Source: OLB23 sp965230965 (GTDB lineage Bacteria; Patescibacteriota; Microgenomatia; UBA1406; HO2-37-13b). Taken from it: a stretch of 64,000 nucleotides of DNA. The first letter of the stretch is position 1. Every line of letters begins with the position of its first letter. Below the pieces are notes generated by a model. The model saw only the letters and a list, made by a program, of their open reading frames with translations. It was not told the DNA's origin and did not search any database. Position numbers and translations under genes: made by a program. The DNA lies in assembly GCA_965230965.1 (NCBI GenBank), contig OZ246401.1, positions 62,001 through 126,000 on the forward strand. The letters are read 5' to 3'. Shown here piece by piece: positions 41,403-50,565 of this stretch.

Positions 41403-42383
41403 ATGACACGCAAACAGTATCTATTGTTTTTTATACTTGCTTTCTCTTCAATTTTGTCTGGTGCTACTTTTGGTCTCCTCGATGTGTTTGGATTTATTGA
41501 TGGTCGACACACAATAAGCTTTTCTTTATTGCTAGCTTCGGCTGTTCTCCTTTATTTCTCATTAATTTCTATTTTTCTTTTGGAAATTGCACATTCAAAA
41601 AAAATAACTACCTACGTCCTCGTGGTGTCGTTGCTCTTTGGTGTTACATTCTTTCTAATGAATCTAAACATACTTCTTACCCCAATTGCAGTTTTGGGTT
41701 ATTTTCTCCTTCTTTTATATGCTGCAGAATCATCAAGCAAAAGATTTAATGATTTTGTGCGTTTTATACCCCAGGAAATTTTCTTTCCTGTCTTAAAAAA
41801 TAGCTTTTTGTATATACTTGTAATGCTTTCCTTACTTGTGTATGGACAGTCACAGAAGCTTATTGCAGCAAAAAGCCTTATCACGCCCGAGATAGTACAC
41901 ATTATTATTAAGCCTTCGGTAGCAATGTTAAACCAACAAGTTAACAACCAGCTACAATCAGAAGTTGGCGAAACACTTGCAAAGCTACCTGAAGGTGAAC
42001 GAAATCAAGCCATTCGATTAGTATTGAAGAAAACAGTTGAGAACATGGCAGATAAGCGTTCAGGCGACATATACGGCATTCCTTCAAATGAAGTGCCAAT
42101 AAATAAGGCGGAGGTCTCTAGTGAAGGAAAAGTTAATCTTCAGCCAGTGTTTGAGGGCATGCTGCCTACCATTGCCCTGCTCATGAATTCCAAGCTGAAT
42201 GAGTACGCAATAATTGCACCATTCATTATTGCTCTTTTTACTTTTCTTATATTTCAACCTCTCTTATTACCTATTCAACTTGTTGAATCTACTGTAACGA
42301 TTGCTATATTCAAGTTACTGATTGCCAGTGGATTTATAAGGATTCGCAAAGAACAGGTAGAGGTTGAACGATTAACTATATAA
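41403..42383 (+). CDS. Polytopic membrane protein of unknown function
   Basis: 326 residues, not recognised. Five to six hydrophobic helices in the first 150 residues are followed by a hydrophilic segment of about 110 residues with a basic/acidic helical pattern (QLQSEVGETLAKLPEGERNQ), and then two further hydrophobic stretches near 275-320. No catalytic motif. The position between two DsbA-like genes, and downstream of one on the same strand, suggests a link with extracytoplasmic folding, but this is only context. The start at 41403 rather than the TTG at 41400 follows from the TACAAT box 6 nt before it. Confidence 0.7.
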   Translation: MTRKQYLLFFILAFSSILSGATFGLLDVFGFIDGRHTISFSLLLASAVLLYFSLISIFLLEIAHSKKITTYVLVVSLLFGVTFFLMNLNILLTPIAVLGYFLLLLYAAESSSKRFNDFVRFIPQEIFFPVLKNSFLYILVMLSLLVYGQSQKLIAAKSLITPEIVHIIIKPSVAMLNQQVNNQLQSEVGETLAKLPEGERNQAIRLVLKKTVENMADKRSGDIYGIPSNEVPINKAEVSSEGKVNLQPVFEGMLPTIALLMNSKLNEYAIIAPFIIALFTFLIFQPLLLPIQLVESTVTIAIFKLLIASGFIRIRKEQVEVERLTI

Positions 42384-42398
42384 AAGAAAAAAGGCTAT

Positions 42399-42432
42399 AA
42401 AAAAAGACCCTCGCATGCGAGGGTCTTTTTTT
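42399..42432. terminator. Bidirectional terminator
   Basis: A perfect 20-nt palindrome, GACCCTCGCA/TGCGAGGGTC at 42406-42425, flanked by an A-run on the left and a T-run on the right. It can end transcription of the membrane gene (plus) and of the DsbA gene (minus). Confidence 0.93.
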
Positions 42433-42444
42433 AATGTGACTGCC

Positions 42445-43206
42445 TTAACTACCTTTGCTCATAAGCCCATCGATTATCTGCTTCGCAGATTCGAATGGAA
42501 GAGCTCCTTCTATGACTGCAGACTCACCAGTCTTCATATCATAGATGACTGATGTAGGGGTAGCGCCAATGCCAGCTTTTGTTCCTTCGTCAAGCTGTGC
42601 TTGGACTTTTTCCTTAAACTTCATGCCATCAAGACATGTTTGGAACGCTGCTTTATTAACACCTGCTTTTACCGCAAGATCACCGAGTTGAGTCAGCTCC
42701 ATTGCTGGCATAGCAGTAAAGATTTCGTCATGCATTTTCCAGAATGCTGTCTCTCCACCAAGACTGGCTACACATTCTGAGGCACGAGCAGAAGGCTCAG
42801 CCTTAGGATGGAATGAGAGGGGAAAATGACGATAGACGAATGCCATCTTTGAACCATATTCCTTCTCAATCTGTCCCATTGAGTCAAAATATCTTTTACA
42901 GAATGGACATTCAAAATCTGAATATTCCACATGCACATAACGAGCATCCTTTGGACCTTTCCAATGATCCTTAGAAGCATCTGGTTTTGTGATGGTAACT
43001 TTTGTTGGAGCTTCAGGAGCTGCTGCTGCTTGCTCGCCACCTTGTGCGCCAGCTGCGGCTGGTTGCGTGCCAACACCCTTCTTAAGGAAGGTAACTTGAG
43101 TATAGAGATGACCGATTACAAAACCGATCACGAGGCCAACACCAAGAAGCACATACATATTGTTCTTGAGTGGCTCCATTGCCATGGGTTCACTTTTTCT
43201 TGCCAT
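42445..43206 (-). CDS. DsbA-like thioredoxin-fold oxidoreductase
   Basis: 253 residues: an N-terminal TM anchor (about 15-38), a low-complexity Ala/Gln/Glu-rich linker (QPAAAGAQGGEQAAAAPEA), and a DsbA domain with CPFC near 100-103, the RHFPL segment, and a cis-proline TPTSV near 215. It is paralogous to the gene at 40747 (both have VEYSDF.CP.C and YRH.PL). It probably acts on exported proteins. It is last in the minus-strand run, ending at the bidirectional terminator. Confidence 0.89.
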   Translation of the reverse strand: MARKSEPMAMEPLKNNMYVLLGVGLVIGFVIGHLYTQVTFLKKGVGTQPAAAGAQGGEQAAAAPEAPTKVTITKPDASKDHWKGPKDARYVHVEYSDFECPFCKRYFDSMGQIEKEYGSKMAFVYRHFPLSFHPKAEPSARASECVASLGGETAFWKMHDEIFTAMPAMELTQLGDLAVKAGVNKAAFQTCLDGMKFKEKVQAQLDEGTKAGIGATPTSVIYDMKTGESAVIEGALPFESAKQIIDGLMSKGS

Positions 43207-43258
43207 ATACGTAAAAGTATTTATAACTCTTACAATATATAGTAATTGAAAATGAGTG

Positions 43259-45649
43259 TCAAGACGTTCGCTTTTTAGGTTTTACCAAAGCGATCTTTAG
43301 AACCTCATCAATGTTAGAAACAGGAATAACTTTGATATCTTTCAAGACAAATTCGGGAACATCTTCAAGATTTTTCTTATTTTCCTCAGGAATAATGACT
43401 GTTTTGATACCCGCTCGATGTGCAGCTAAGATTTTACTTTTTAATCCACCAATCTCTAAAGCCCTTCCCCGTAAGGTTATCTCACCCGTCATTGCTACTG
43501 AGCGACTCACTGGAATTTTTGTTAAGGCCGAGACCATAGCTGTTGCAATAGCTAGCCCAGCTGATGGACCATCCTTAGGAACAGCCCCTTCGGGAACATG
43601 GATATGGATTTCCATTTTGTTATAAAAGTCTTTTTGAATACCTAATTCTTCCCAATGTGATCGAATGTAGCTAAGAGCTGCCTGACAGGATTCTTTCATT
43701 ACATCACCTAGTTGACCCGTCAAGGTCAAGCTCCCCTTACCTGGCATAATGCCAACTTCGATTGCCAGAATGTCACCACCAACCTGGGTCACCGCAAGTC
43801 CTGTGGAGGAACCAATCATGTCATCTTTTTCAGCAAGCTGCGATGAGTATTTGAAAGCACCTAAATTCTTCTGAATATCTTTTGCAGTGATCTTCTTGCT
43901 GCGCAAACCTTTTTCCAAAATTTCTCGAGCAACTTTTCTAAAATTTGCTGCAATTTGTCTTTCTAATTCACGAACTCCAGCCTCTCTTGTATAGCGCTGA
44001 ATAATTAATCTAAGTGATGCGTCATCAAGCGTCACTTTCCTTGAAGCTAATCCATGTGCTTCAAGTTGTTTTTTAAGTAAATGATTCTTTGCTATGTGAA
44101 ACTTTTCATCTTCTGTATAACCGGCAAACTGAATGATTTCAAGACGATCACGGAGCGCTGATGGAATAGTGTCAAGCACATTTGCGGTGGTAATAAAGAA
44201 TACATCCGAGAGATCAAAAGGAACCTCTAGATAATGATCTGAAAAGATGTAGTTTTGTTCAGGGTCAAGAGCTTCAAGTAATGCTGACGATGGATCACCT
44301 CGATAATCCATACCAATCTTATCGATTTCATCAAGCATAAAAACGGGATTGTTCGTTTTTGCTTGACGAATTCCTTGAATAATGCGTCCTGGCATTGCGC
44401 CAACATAGGTTCGCCTGTGCCCGCGAATTTCTGCCTCATCACGAACACCACCAAGTGACATTTTTACAAATTCCCTTCCTAACGATTCAGCTATAGATCT
44501 ACCCAACGAGGTTTTACCAACTCCTGGAGGACCTGCAAAACATAAAATTGTTGGTTGTTTGATAGTACGACCATATTGTTTTTTCTTTAGATCCAGCTTT
44601 GGCTCAGCATCCTTCTTTAGCTTCATGACAGCGAGGTATTCAAGAATACGTTCTTTAGCCTTTTTTAGTCCATAATGCTGATCGTCTAATATTTGTTGTG
44701 CCTTCTTTAGATCCAATCGATCTTTACCTTTCTTACTCCATGGCAAATCAACTAAGACTTCAATATAAGTACGAATATAGGAAGCTTCTGGGTTGTACTG
44801 CGACATTTGTGAAAGTCTTTTAAGCTCAGTGAGAGCTTTGTCTTCAACATCTGCTGGCATTTTTGCAGCCTTTATTTTTTTACGAAGTTCATTTATTTCT
44901 TTATCGTCTTCACTCTCGCCACCTAATTCTTTCTCTATAGTCTTAAGCTTCTCACGAAGCACGGCATCCTTCATTCCTTTCTCAAATTTTTTCTGTGTTT
45001 TTACGTGAATGTTTTTTTCAATTTCGAGGATTTTTACTTCTTTTGTTACAAGCTCAGCCTCTTTTTTAAGTCTTTGCAAAAGATCAAGTTCCTCAAGAAG
45101 ACTTTGTCTATCTTTTGTACTGAGATCAAGTATCATTGCAACCTGTTCTGAAAATTGGCGTGGTGTTGCTCCGCTCATAATATTCATGAGATACACAACA
45201 TCAACACCTTTCCCAAGATTAACTGCTTGCTTTAGCTCGGTATTAATATGTCTGATGAGTGCATCTACTTCTGCGGTTTCTTCATTAACTTCTTTCAACT
45301 CTTCAACCTCAGCTTCTAAGAAGGGAGTGTCTTTTAAGTATGATGTTATACGGACTCTCGAAAGACCAAGCATCAATGCACTAATTTCACCTTTTTCACC
45401 TTCGAGAATTTTTTCGATATGCGCTAAAACACCAATATCAAAAAGCTCATTTTCGCTTGGGTCATCAAACTTTGCATCTTTTTGCATTACCAAGACAATC
45501 TTTTTTCCATTATCCATGGCATGTTTTATTGCCATAACACTTTTGCCTCGACCAAAAAGAAGAGCATTCTCTGTAGTAGGAAAGATAATACCGTCGCGGA
45601 GCGCTACGACAGGATAAGTGTTGCTTTCAAAGTTTAATACGTCATCCAT
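43259..45649 (-). CDS. lon: ATP-dependent Lon protease
   Basis: Degrades misfolded and short-lived regulatory proteins. 796 residues: N-terminal LON substrate domain (VVALRDGIIFPTTENALLF), long helical region, AAA module with Walker A GPPGVGKT near 375 and Walker B FMLDEIDK, and the C-terminal serine protease domain with the Ser-Lys dyad (Ser in KDGPSAG near 694, Lys in GGLKSK near 736). A consensus promoter (TTGACA/N17/TATACT) is 9 nt upstream of the ATG. Confidence 0.97.
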   Translation of the reverse strand: MDDVLNFESNTYPVVALRDGIIFPTTENALLFGRGKSVMAIKHAMDNGKKIVLVMQKDAKFDDPSENELFDIGVLAHIEKILEGEKGEISALMLGLSRVRITSYLKDTPFLEAEVEELKEVNEETAEVDALIRHINTELKQAVNLGKGVDVVYLMNIMSGATPRQFSEQVAMILDLSTKDRQSLLEELDLLQRLKKEAELVTKEVKILEIEKNIHVKTQKKFEKGMKDAVLREKLKTIEKELGGESEDDKEINELRKKIKAAKMPADVEDKALTELKRLSQMSQYNPEASYIRTYIEVLVDLPWSKKGKDRLDLKKAQQILDDQHYGLKKAKERILEYLAVMKLKKDAEPKLDLKKKQYGRTIKQPTILCFAGPPGVGKTSLGRSIAESLGREFVKMSLGGVRDEAEIRGHRRTYVGAMPGRIIQGIRQAKTNNPVFMLDEIDKIGMDYRGDPSSALLEALDPEQNYIFSDHYLEVPFDLSDVFFITTANVLDTIPSALRDRLEIIQFAGYTEDEKFHIAKNHLLKKQLEAHGLASRKVTLDDASLRLIIQRYTREAGVRELERQIAANFRKVAREILEKGLRSKKITAKDIQKNLGAFKYSSQLAEKDDMIGSSTGLAVTQVGGDILAIEVGIMPGKGSLTLTGQLGDVMKESCQAALSYIRSHWEELGIQKDFYNKMEIHIHVPEGAVPKDGPSAGLAIATAMVSALTKIPVSRSVAMTGEITLRGRALEIGGLKSKILAAHRAGIKTVIIPEENKKNLEDVPEFVLKDIKVIPVSNIDEVLKIALVKPKKRTS

Positions 45650-45658
45650 AGTTTTAGC

Positions 45659-45687
45659 AGTATATCAATGCTTCTGCTAATTGTCAA
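45659..45687 (-). promoter_or_regulatory. Sigma70-type promoter of lon
   Basis: TTGACA at 45687-45682, a 17-nt spacer and TATACT at 45664-45659 (minus strand). The ATG follows after 9 nt, so the leader is only a few bases. The -35 overlaps the end of the ferredoxin-gene 3' flank. Confidence 0.78.
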
Positions 45688-45692
45688 GAAGG

Positions 45693-45965
45693 TTATTTAG
45701 GAAATAGCTTCTGACCATTCTGATCTTCTAAAGATATAGCAGCAGTTGGACACCCACGCGCAGCATCGAGAATTGTTTCTTGATCTGTATTGTCTGCCGT
45801 GCTTAATACAATTGCCTTAGCTTCATTATCCAACACGAAGACCTCGGGTGCAATGGCCAAACACGTTGCCGCACCAATGCATAAGTCGCGATCAATAGTA
45901 ACTTTTACAGAACCAGCTACAACAGGACCAGAGGGGTGTTGTGGGTCTTTAGGTGTTTGATCCAT
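45693..45965 (-). CDS. Ferredoxin, 3Fe-4S/4Fe-4S type
   Basis: 90 residues. The cluster motif reads C-IGAAT-C near 29-35 and CPTAAI near 70. The normal CxxCxxC has Ala in place of the second Cys, as in [3Fe-4S] ferredoxins. It is the last gene of the SUF operon (overlaps sufU by 17 nt), where it could supply electrons for cluster assembly or be a client. The N-terminal 18 residues are proline-rich and probably disordered. Confidence 0.87.
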   Translation of the reverse strand: MDQTPKDPQHPSGPVVAGSVKVTIDRDLCIGAATCLAIAPEVFVLDNEAKAIVLSTADNTDQETILDAARGCPTAAISLEDQNGQKLFPK

Positions 45966-46329
45966 GATTTCGTAAAGCTCTTTGTAACGCTTCGAGTGAA
46001 ACTAGCGCACATTTTAATCTGTTTGGCGAAAGTTCGACAGAAAGCAACTCTAGCATAGAATCTTTGTTTAGGTTTGTCAAGTCTGAAACAGCTTTTCCTT
46101 TCGCATGATCAGTAAGCATAGATGCTGATGCTACAGCTATAGCACACCCTTGACCATGAAAACGAATATCTGCAACTCTATCATTTTGAAGATCAAGTTC
46201 CATCGTAATATCATCACCACAAAGAGGATTTGAAACCTGGGCTTTATTACTTGAAGAATCAAGTGTGCCAAAGTTGTGTGGATTTTTGTAATGATCCAAA
46301 ATAACTTCTTTATAAATATCAATACTCAT
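45949..46329 (-). CDS. sufU: Fe-S cluster scaffold/sulfur-transfer protein SufU
   Basis: Accepts sulfur from SufS and hands it to the SufBCD scaffold. 126 residues, with the three cluster cysteines in place: NPLCGDD near 39, GQGCAIAVAS near 64 and RLKCALVSL near 107. The Asp next to the first Cys is the zinc ligand in Bacillus-type SufU. It overlaps sufS by 4 nt (ATGA). Confidence 0.93.
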   Translation of the reverse strand: MSIDIYKEVILDHYKNPHNFGTLDSSSNKAQVSNPLCGDDITMELDLQNDRVADIRFHGQGCAIAVASASMLTDHAKGKAVSDLTNLNKDSMLELLSVELSPNRLKCALVSLEALQRALRNHGSNT

Positions 46330-47540
46330 GAGAATAGTTCAACCGCTTTTGCAAATGAGGAAATGAAGCGCTCAACCTCTTCTTCAGTGTTGTAAAAGTA
46401 AAGACTTGCGCGTGTTGAAGCAGGAATCTTAAAATAGGTGTGAAGCGGCATTGCACAATGGTGACCAGCACGAACACACATATGGTCACCATTCAAGATA
46501 TCTGCAAGATCGTGAGGATGTGTATTCTCAACAAACATAGCTGCAACAGCGACTCGTTTATGCTTACTTTTTTCACCTAAAATTTGCAAGCGATCACCAA
46601 GTTTTTGTTTTAAACCCTGCGTAAGCTTATTCATTAACATTTCTTCGTGATCATTAATTGCCTCAAAGGTAACATTTTGCAAATACTTAATAGATTCTTT
46701 AAATGCTATGATGCCAGAAATGTGCGGTGTTCCCGCCTCAAAACGATATGGCGGCTCCTGATATGTGGAGCCATCTATGGCGACATTCATAATCATGTCG
46801 CCGCCATACATAAAAGGCTTCATGTCCGCTAGGCGTTCTTTCTTACCAAACAATACACCAACGCCTGTCGGACCACACATTTTGTGCGCGGAAAAAGCAA
46901 GAAAATCGCAATCGATTGCGCGCACATCAACTTTTATATGCGGCACAGCTTGTGCCGCATCAACAACAATAATTGTGTTGGGATTGATTGCTCTAACTGC
47001 CTTAACGATATCTTCAATCGGATTAATAATACCCAAGACGTTTGAAACATACGTGCAAGCAAAAATCTTTGTCTTGGGGCCAATCATTTTTTTGAGTTGT
47101 GACAGATCTAGATCACTATTTTCATCAACCGGAACAACCTTGAATGTTGCTTTTTTTCGTAATGCGAGTTGTTGCCATGTAACAAAATTTGCATGATGCT
47201 CCATGAGCGTTGTAACAACCTCATCTCCTTCTTCAACTACCTGCTCGCCCATGGTATAACAAAGCAAATTTATTGACTCGGTCGTTCCTCGTGTAAATAC
47301 AATTTCATTTTCTTCAGCATTGAGAAATTCTGCAACCACACTCCTCGTTTCTTCAAACTCTGCTGTTGCTGCCTCTGACAAATCATAAATGCCGCGATGA
47401 ATATTTGCGCCCAAATGTGTGTAATATTGTGAAATTGCATCTATGACAACCTGTGGTTTAAGTGACGTAGCAGTGGAGTCAAAATACACAACGTCGGGAT
47501 TATTCTGAAGAATAGGAAAGTCTTTTCTAAAATCACCCAT
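46326..47540 (-). CDS. sufS: Cysteine desulfurase SufS
   Basis: PLP enzyme that releases sulfur from cysteine. About 404 residues. The N-terminus reads MGDFRKDFPIL, then ATSLKPQ and the PLP lysine AFSAHKMCGPTG near 221. The persulfide-forming cysteine lies in RAGHHCAMPLH near 362, in the SufS-type loop. ATG 47540 is preferred (8-nt overlap with sufD); earlier in-frame ATGs lie at 47549 and 47555. Confidence 0.95.
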   Translation of the reverse strand: MGDFRKDFPILQNNPDVVYFDSTATSLKPQVVIDAISQYYTHLGANIHRGIYDLSEAATAEFEETRSVVAEFLNAEENEIVFTRGTTESINLLCYTMGEQVVEEGDEVVTTLMEHHANFVTWQQLALRKKATFKVVPVDENSDLDLSQLKKMIGPKTKIFACTYVSNVLGIINPIEDIVKAVRAINPNTIIVVDAAQAVPHIKVDVRAIDCDFLAFSAHKMCGPTGVGVLFGKKERLADMKPFMYGGDMIMNVAIDGSTYQEPPYRFEAGTPHISGIIAFKESIKYLQNVTFEAINDHEEMLMNKLTQGLKQKLGDRLQILGEKSKHKRVAVAAMFVENTHPHDLADILNGDHMCVRAGHHCAMPLHTYFKIPASTRASLYFYNTEEEVERFISSFAKAVELFS

Positions 47541-48150
47541 TGATGACATCGTCATATTCTACAACTTTTTTCCTCAAAGTGTCGATGTCAATATCTTGTG
47601 CAACTTCTTTCATTCTCAAAAAGATCTCTTCAATAAATCCCTTGATAACCAACTGTTCTGCTTGTTTTTTATCAATGCCTCTTGCCATTATGTACTGAAG
47701 TTGTTCCTTATCAATTCTTCCCGTTGTTGATCCGTGTGTGCAGCGCACATCATTTGCTTGAATTTCTAGGAAAGGTCTAGAGTCAACATACGCTTCTTTA
47801 GAAAGCAATAGGTTTTGATTCTTTTGATACGCATTCGATTGCTGCGCATCTTTTGCGATGTTAATTAATCCTTCAAATAAAAACTTAGATTGATCAAAAA
47901 ATACACCGCGCACAAAAAGATCAGACATTGAATTTCCTTTTTGATGATCCTGAACAGTCATGATTTTAATATTATCGTTACTCTTACCTACATACATACC
48001 AAATATGTATGCTTGAGCACCTTCCTTTTGAATCTCAACATGGACCTTTCCTGAATAATTATGAAGGAAAAAAACATGAATATTTGGATCGTCAATGACA
48101 AATTTTTCCTGTGTGTTTCCCGCTTCTAAAATATGTAATGTATGTTTCAT
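47533..48150 (-). CDS. sufD: SufD-like Fe-S assembly protein (short)
   Basis: About 205 residues, roughly half of normal SufD. It keeps the core beta-helix and C-terminal region (NVRCTHGSTTGRID-type, here NDVRCTHGSTTGRIDKEQLQYIMARGI) typical of SufB/SufD, but lacks the long N-terminal helical part. It should pair with SufB on the SufBCD scaffold. ATG 48150 lies 1 nt after the sufB stop; the longer frame would use TTG at 48159. Confidence 0.85.
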   Translation of the reverse strand: MKHTLHILEAGNTQEKFVIDDPNIHVFFLHNYSGKVHVEIQKEGAQAYIFGMYVGKSNDNIKIMTVQDHQKGNSMSDLFVRGVFFDQSKFLFEGLINIAKDAQQSNAYQKNQNLLLSKEAYVDSRPFLEIQANDVRCTHGSTTGRIDKEQLQYIMARGIDKKQAEQLVIKGFIEEIFLRMKEVAQDIDIDTLRKKVVEYDDVING

Positions 48151-48151
48151 A

Positions 48152-49555
48152 CTATCCAACAGAACCAGCCATCTCCAAATTAATAAGTCGATTTAATTCA
48201 ACCGAGTATTCGAGCGGAATTTCTTTTGTCACTGGTTCAATAAATCCGTTTACCAACATGCCTTCGGCAGCTGATTTTTCAATACCACGCGACATGAGAT
48301 AAAAAAGTTTTTCCTCGCCAATTTTTTCAACAGTTGCTTCGTGCTGTACCTCCACTTCATTGTTCTTTATTTTCATATACGGATATGTATCGGAGCGCGA
48401 AGCCTCGTCCATGAGCAGCGCATCGCACGAAACATAAACCTGTGCGTCGGTCGCATCTGGAGTTACGGTAATAAGCCCACGATACGACGTGCGACCGCCT
48501 GCCTTTGAAATTGATTTTGAGACGATGCGCGATGATGTATGTGGCGCCATATGGAGCATTTTGGCGCCAGCATCTTGGTGTTGATTGGCCCCAGCATATG
48601 CAATTGAGAGCACCTCGCCTTTTGCATACGGGCCAACAAGATATACTGATGGATATTTCATCGTCACCTTACTCCCAATATTGCAATCTATCCATTCCAT
48701 CAATGCATGCTCTTCTGCTTTTGCGCGCTTTGTAACAAGGTTATACACATTATTACTCCAGTTTTGAACTGTGGTATAGCGAACTTTTGCGCGCGGTTTG
48801 ACAAATATTTCTACTACAGCAGCATGCAATGAATCAGTTGTGTAAATTGGTGCTGTGCAACCTTCTATATAATGAACTTGACTATCTTCCTCTGCAATAA
48901 TCAATGTGCGCTCAAATTGCCCAAACCGTTCGGAGTTTATACGAAAGTACGCCTGCAATGGCAATGTAACTTTTACCCCCTTTGGCACATACACAAATGA
49001 TCCTCCCGACCACGTCGCCGTATTGAGCGCGGCAAATTTATTATCGTAAGGAGGAATCAGCGTTGCAAAATATTCCTTGACTATTTCCGGGTATTTTTGC
49101 AACGCAGTATCCATATCGCAAAAAATAACTCCCTGTTTGCCTAATTGTTCTTGCACCTTTTCATACACTACTTCAGAATCATATTGTGCCGAAACCCCTG
49201 CTAAAAAATTTCTCTCTGCCTCCGGCACGCCTATCTTGTCATATGTTTCTCTAATCTCCTCTGGCAAATCTTCCCAAGAATCCGACTGATCCTTCGTCGC
49301 GCGAGCAAAATAGGTTATTTCATCAAAATTAATTCCTGATAAATCAGCACCCCACTCAGGCATCTGTTTTTCTAAAAAAATCTTGTAGCTTTTAACACGC
49401 AGATCTGTCATCCATTGCGGCTCATTTTTCAATGCTGAAATTTGTCTGACAATATCTTCATTTATCCCTTTGGGAATCCTAACCACAGAGGTATCAGGCA
49501 TTGAAAATCCATATTTGTAGTCGAAGTCCAGATTATCTTGAGCAGTTTTTGTCAT
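48152..49555 (-). CDS. sufB: Fe-S cluster scaffold SufB
   Basis: 467 residues, full length. The N-terminus resembles MTKTAQDNLDFDYKYGFSMP, and the conserved region PPYDNKFAALNTATWSGGSFVYVPKG near 185 and the C-terminal beta-helix (YRGLITVTPDATDAQVYVSCDALLMD, EATVEKIGEEKLFYLMSRGI) are intact. It builds clusters with SufC and SufD. The ATG at 49555 overlaps the sufC stop by 4 nt (ATGA). Confidence 0.96.
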   Translation of the reverse strand: MTKTAQDNLDFDYKYGFSMPDTSVVRIPKGINEDIVRQISALKNEPQWMTDLRVKSYKIFLEKQMPEWGADLSGINFDEITYFARATKDQSDSWEDLPEEIRETYDKIGVPEAERNFLAGVSAQYDSEVVYEKVQEQLGKQGVIFCDMDTALQKYPEIVKEYFATLIPPYDNKFAALNTATWSGGSFVYVPKGVKVTLPLQAYFRINSERFGQFERTLIIAEEDSQVHYIEGCTAPIYTTDSLHAAVVEIFVKPRAKVRYTTVQNWSNNVYNLVTKRAKAEEHALMEWIDCNIGSKVTMKYPSVYLVGPYAKGEVLSIAYAGANQHQDAGAKMLHMAPHTSSRIVSKSISKAGGRTSYRGLITVTPDATDAQVYVSCDALLMDEASRSDTYPYMKIKNNEVEVQHEATVEKIGEEKLFYLMSRGIEKSAAEGMLVNGFIEPVTKEIPLEYSVELNRLINLEMAGSVG

Positions 49556-50268
49556 TCTATCCAACCGTATCCATCGGCTTCAATTTTTTGAGAAAGATCG
49601 GCTTTGCCATGAGTAGCAATTTTTCCATTCATGATTACCAAAACCTCATCGGGTTCTAAATATTTCAAAATTCTATTGTAATGGGTAATGATAACAATTG
49701 ATCTATCCTTACTTTTCATATCTGAAAGAAATTCAGCAATTGTTCTGAGCGAATCCACGTCAACACCCGTATCAATTTCGTCTAGCATTAAAAATGCTGG
49801 CTCCATTATGGCGGCTTGAAGAATTTCCATTTTCTTTTTTTCTCCTCCTGAAAAACCATCGTTCAAAGAACGTGACAACAACTCTTCTTTTATTTTGAGT
49901 TTCTTAGCAAGCTCTTTTAGCTTATTTTTCAATGTTAATGGGTCAAGTTTTCCATCAAGCGCTACGCGAAGCAATTGGAATACATTAACTCCTGACAACG
50001 TTAAAGGTGACTGGAATGAAAGAAAGATGCCTCTTTTTGCTCGTTGAAAGGCTTCTTCTTCCTTTACATCAATATTATTGAATTTCAACCTGGATTTTTC
50101 TGACAGGGTGTAAAGCGGGTGACCCATTATTGAAGCAGCGAGTGTTGATTTTCCTGAACCGTTTGGGCCCATAATTGCATACACCTTCCCTTTTTCAAAG
50201 GTAAAGTTTAGATTGTCAAGAATTTGTTTATCGCCTATTGAAACAGTGAAATTTTTGACTTGCAGCAT
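49552..50268 (-). CDS. sufC: SufC ATPase of the Fe-S assembly complex
   Basis: ABC-type ATPase, 238 residues. Walker A GPNGSGKST near 35, Q-loop FQSPLTLSGVN, signature NDGFSGGEKKKMEILQAA, Walker B FLMLDEIDTGVD and the H-loop ITHYNRIL. It starts 18 nt after the TrpR/YerC-like gene and is first of the structural SUF genes. Confidence 0.96.
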   Translation of the reverse strand: MLQVKNFTVSIGDKQILDNLNFTFEKGKVYAIMGPNGSGKSTLAASIMGHPLYTLSEKSRLKFNNIDVKEEEAFQRAKRGIFLSFQSPLTLSGVNVFQLLRVALDGKLDPLTLKNKLKELAKKLKIKEELLSRSLNDGFSGGEKKKMEILQAAIMEPAFLMLDEIDTGVDVDSLRTIAEFLSDMKSKDRSIVIITHYNRILKYLEPDEVLVIMNGKIATHGKADLSQKIEADGYGWIE

Positions 50269-50286
50269 GAAGCTTATTATAACAGC

Positions 50287-50565
50287 TTATACAGCATTCA
50301 CTAAATGTCTACGTAACTGAACTTGCAGTGAAATACGGCTTATTGTACCCACTCCCACGCTTAACATATGAGCTATGGCTCGATAATCCCAACCTTCATT
50401 AAGTAGAGCTGCAATTTGATAGCGATTACATATCATGCGTAACTCACGAGGTGAAAGTATTTCTAATAAAAATTCCTCGTACTCTTCTGCACTTTTCAAA
50501 CAGACCAAGTGTTCCGTAACACTATCCAACATATCTTTATTCACTAAGCGCACGTGTTTCCTCAT
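50287..50565 (-). CDS. TrpR/YerC-family DNA-binding regulator
   Basis: 92 residues, a small all-helical TrpR-fold protein. LSPRELRMICNRYQIAALLNEGWDYRAIAHML is a helix-turn-helix of the YerC/YecD type (the LS..E......R..I...L..G.....IA..L pattern), with SVGVGTISRISLQV as the recognition helix. It probably binds an ACTAGT-type operator (see 50566-50825), although its co-repressor and targets are unknown. -10-like TAAACT lies 6 nt before the ATG. It heads the SUF operon, which suggests it may regulate it. Confidence 0.86.
   Translation of the reverse strand: MRKHVRLVNKDMLDSVTEHLVCLKSAEEYEEFLLEILSPRELRMICNRYQIAALLNEGWDYRAIAHMLSVGVGTISRISLQVQLRRHLVNAV

Noticed and set aside
44793..45617. Long plus-strand open frames (71 and 202 residues) antisense to lon
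   Set aside because: The frames are rich in Ser, Phe and Cys as expected from reading opposite to a charged, coiled-coil-rich protein; lon on the other strand is full length with all motifs.
46765..47196. Plus-strand frame of 143 residues inside sufS
   Set aside because: Antisense to sufS; no domain and no promoter.
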